Below, one piece after another: positions 62,972 to 64,000 of a stretch of 64,000 nt of DNA (within the stretch, counting starts at the first letter, position 1; each line of letters opens with the position of its first letter). The notes beneath the pieces are model-generated. The model was not told the DNA's origin and searched no databases. It was given only the letters and a program-made list of their open reading frames with translations. Origin of the DNA: Owenweeksia sp965229445 (GTDB lineage: Bacteria; Bacteroidota; Bacteroidia; Flavobacteriales; Schleiferiaceae); assembly GCA_965229445.1 (NCBI GenBank), contig OZ245876.1, forward strand, positions 3,224,001 through 3,288,000. Reading direction: 5' to 3'. Position numbers and translations under genes: made by a program.

Positions 62972-63856
62972 ATGAAGACCGAAAAAGAATTAAAAGACCT
63001 CGTCAGAGAAAAGTATTCCGCCATTGCCACACAGGATAAAGCCGTGAACTTGGCTTCCTGCTGCGGTGCTACGGATCCATCTTCTGAAGTGTATAATATC
63101 ATGACAGATGATTACTCTGATGTTGCAGGACATATCAAAGAGGCTGATTTGGGGTTAGGTTGTGGATTGCCCACTTCATTTGCACAGATTTCTAAAGGTG
63201 ACACAGTAATTGATCTGGGATCCGGAGCGGGCAACGATTGTTTTATAGCTCGGCATGAAACTGGACCAGAGGGAAAAGTAATCGGAATAGATTTCACCCC
63301 TTCCATGAATGAGAGAGCCAGGATCAATGCAGAAATGCTGGGCTTTAACAATGTTGAATTTCGCGAAGGAGATATTGAGCAAATGCCCGTCAGCAATGGT
63401 ATAGCTGATGTTGTGGTAAGCAACTGCGTCCTCAATCTTGTACCCAACAAAACTGCGGTCTTCCATGAAATTATGCGTGTACTTAAACCGGGTGGGCACT
63501 TTAGCATTTCGGACATAGTGCTGGAAGGTCAGCTGCCAGAAGCATTACAAAAGGATGCGGAAATGTACGCTGGGTGTGTGTCTGGAGCCATACAAAAAAC
63601 CGATTACCTGCACTTCATTGCCGACACCGGATTTCAGAATGTAACTATTCAAAAACAGAACGCCATTCATATTCCTGAAGATATCCTTTCTAAATACTTA
63701 TCAGACGAAGAATTGGAAGCTTTCAATCAAGGTGAAACTGGCATATACAGTATTACGGTTTATGCCGAAAAACCAGGCGGTTCAGCTAAAAAAGCCCATT
63801 CCAAAAAAGAGGATATGAAAGTTTCGGAATGCTGTCCGGATGGCAGCTGCTGTTAA
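62972..63856 (+). CDS. arsM: Arsenite S-adenosylmethionine methyltransferase
   Basis: A 294-residue SAM-dependent methyltransferase that methylates As(III), giving less or more toxic, partly volatile forms. SAM-binding motif I is VIDLGSGAGND at about 79-89. The four cysteines required for As(III) binding and methylation by analogy with studied ArsM align with Cys31 (SCCGATD), Cys64 (GLGCGLP), Cys152 (SNCVLNL) and Cys202 (AGCVSGA). The C-terminus has a Lys-rich linker and a SECCPDGSCC tail that may add metal binding. A 55-bp-upstream palindrome suggests ArsR control. No arsR, acr3 or arsC is in the window. Confidence 0.95.
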   Translation: MKTEKELKDLVREKYSAIATQDKAVNLASCCGATDPSSEVYNIMTDDYSDVAGHIKEADLGLGCGLPTSFAQISKGDTVIDLGSGAGNDCFIARHETGPEGKVIGIDFTPSMNERARINAEMLGFNNVEFREGDIEQMPVSNGIADVVVSNCVLNLVPNKTAVFHEIMRVLKPGGHFSISDIVLEGQLPEALQKDAEMYAGCVSGAIQKTDYLHFIADTGFQNVTIQKQNAIHIPEDILSKYLSDEELEAFNQGETGIYSITVYAEKPGGSAKKAHSKKEDMKVSECCPDGSCC

Positions 63857-63888
63857 TCCTTTTCAGAGCAATCAATAAATAGGTCGGA

Positions 63889-63918
63889 TGCCAGGGACAA
63901 ATACTACGGTCCCTGGCC
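63889..63918. repeat. Hairpin between arsM and the last gene
   Basis: CCAGGGAC (63891-63898) and GTCCCTGG (63909-63916) form an eight- to nine-base stem with a ten-base loop. There is no T-run on either side, so it is only a possible terminator. Confidence 0.35.
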
Positions 63919-63933
63919 ACTATGGTTTCGAAA

Positions 63934-64000
63934 TCAAAACCTGAAGCCTACCTGAACCACCATGCGATAGCCAATAGAATTGAATTTAAAATCTCCGTTG
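63934..64000 (-). CDS. C-terminal end of an outer-membrane beta-barrel protein
   Basis: Only the last 21 residues and the stop (63934-63936) are inside the window. They read NGDFKFNSIGYRMVVQVGFRF; alternating residues and the final Phe are typical of the last barrel strand of outer-membrane proteins, recognised by the Bam machinery. The full gene continues beyond base 64000. Confidence 0.6.
   Translation of the reverse strand, partial: NGDFKFNSIGYRMVVQVGFRF

Noticed and set aside
63889..63918. Strong terminator after arsM
   Set aside because: The hairpin is real but has no T-run on either side, so I list it only as a hairpin.
1..64000. CRISPR array, prophage, transposase or integrase
   Set aside because: No regularly spaced short repeats, no phage structural or integrase frames and no IS ends with target duplications are visible. 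The only tandem repeats are coding and 1053 bp long.

Overview
The window reads as ordinary chromosome from a Bacteroidota bacterium, most likely of the order Flavobacteriales. The signs are type IX secretion (T9SS) C-terminal sorting domains, a TonB-dependent receptor with an N-terminal carboxypeptidase-like repeat, a DnaG primase without zinc ligands, families largely confined to Bacteroidota (DUF2723, DUF4271, LruC, DUF3109, Tmem220), a eukaryote-like class Ia ribonucleotide reductase, and many genes with a TAnnTTTG -7 box close to the start codon. I see no prophage, insertion sequence, integron or CRISPR array. Nearly all genes are intact; two are cut by the window edges.

Layout. 1-7.9 kb (minus strand): a partial DUF3108 protein, a small membrane protein, leuS, a PQQ-type sugar dehydrogenase-like lipoprotein, a hybrid histidine kinase and an unknown small gene. 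8.4-19 kb: one giant secreted gene (3448 codons) with malectin-like, beta-propeller, Kelch, cysteine-rich and carbohydrate-binding-like modules and a T9SS tail; it carries a near-identical 1053-bp tandem repeat. 19-26 kb: tRNA-Gln, a DUF2723 membrane protein, a polysaccharide deacetylase, a thioredoxin/double-rhodanese operon and a second T9SS cargo. 26-34.5 kb: an M61 protease, a MacB-like ABC transporter pair (minus) and, divergent from it, an NtrC/NtrY-type sigma-54 two-component system (plus). 34.5-45.3 kb: rlmN, SGNH lipoprotein, polyprenyl synthase, MscS channel, dnaG, O-antigen-ligase-like protein, S41 protease, rnpA, hemD, DUF4271. 45.5-54 kb: glutaryl-CoA-dehydrogenase-like enzyme, TonB receptor, Tmem220, apt, LruC lipoprotein, DUF962 and several small proteins. 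54-64 kb: nrdA/nrdB, DUF3109, glyS, an acidic lipoprotein, a second S41 protease, a dCMP deaminase, arsM, and the end of an outer-membrane protein.

The most interesting signal is the 566-bp gap between the ABC transporter operon and the divergent sigma-54 activator gene. It holds a nearly canonical sigma-54 -24/-12 element facing the transporter and four copies of a 16-bp dyad related to TGTTCRnnnnYGAACA, arranged as two pairs with exactly 22 bp between copies within each pair. This looks like the enhancer of a self-contained envelope-stress or export circuit in which the kinase/activator pair drives the ABC transporter. The second is the giant T9SS protein: its three 1053-bp-spaced copies share variants in an alternating (mosaic) pattern, which suggests recent gene conversion. 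A third is an 18-bp, one-mismatch palindrome upstream of arsM that looks like an ArsR-type operator.
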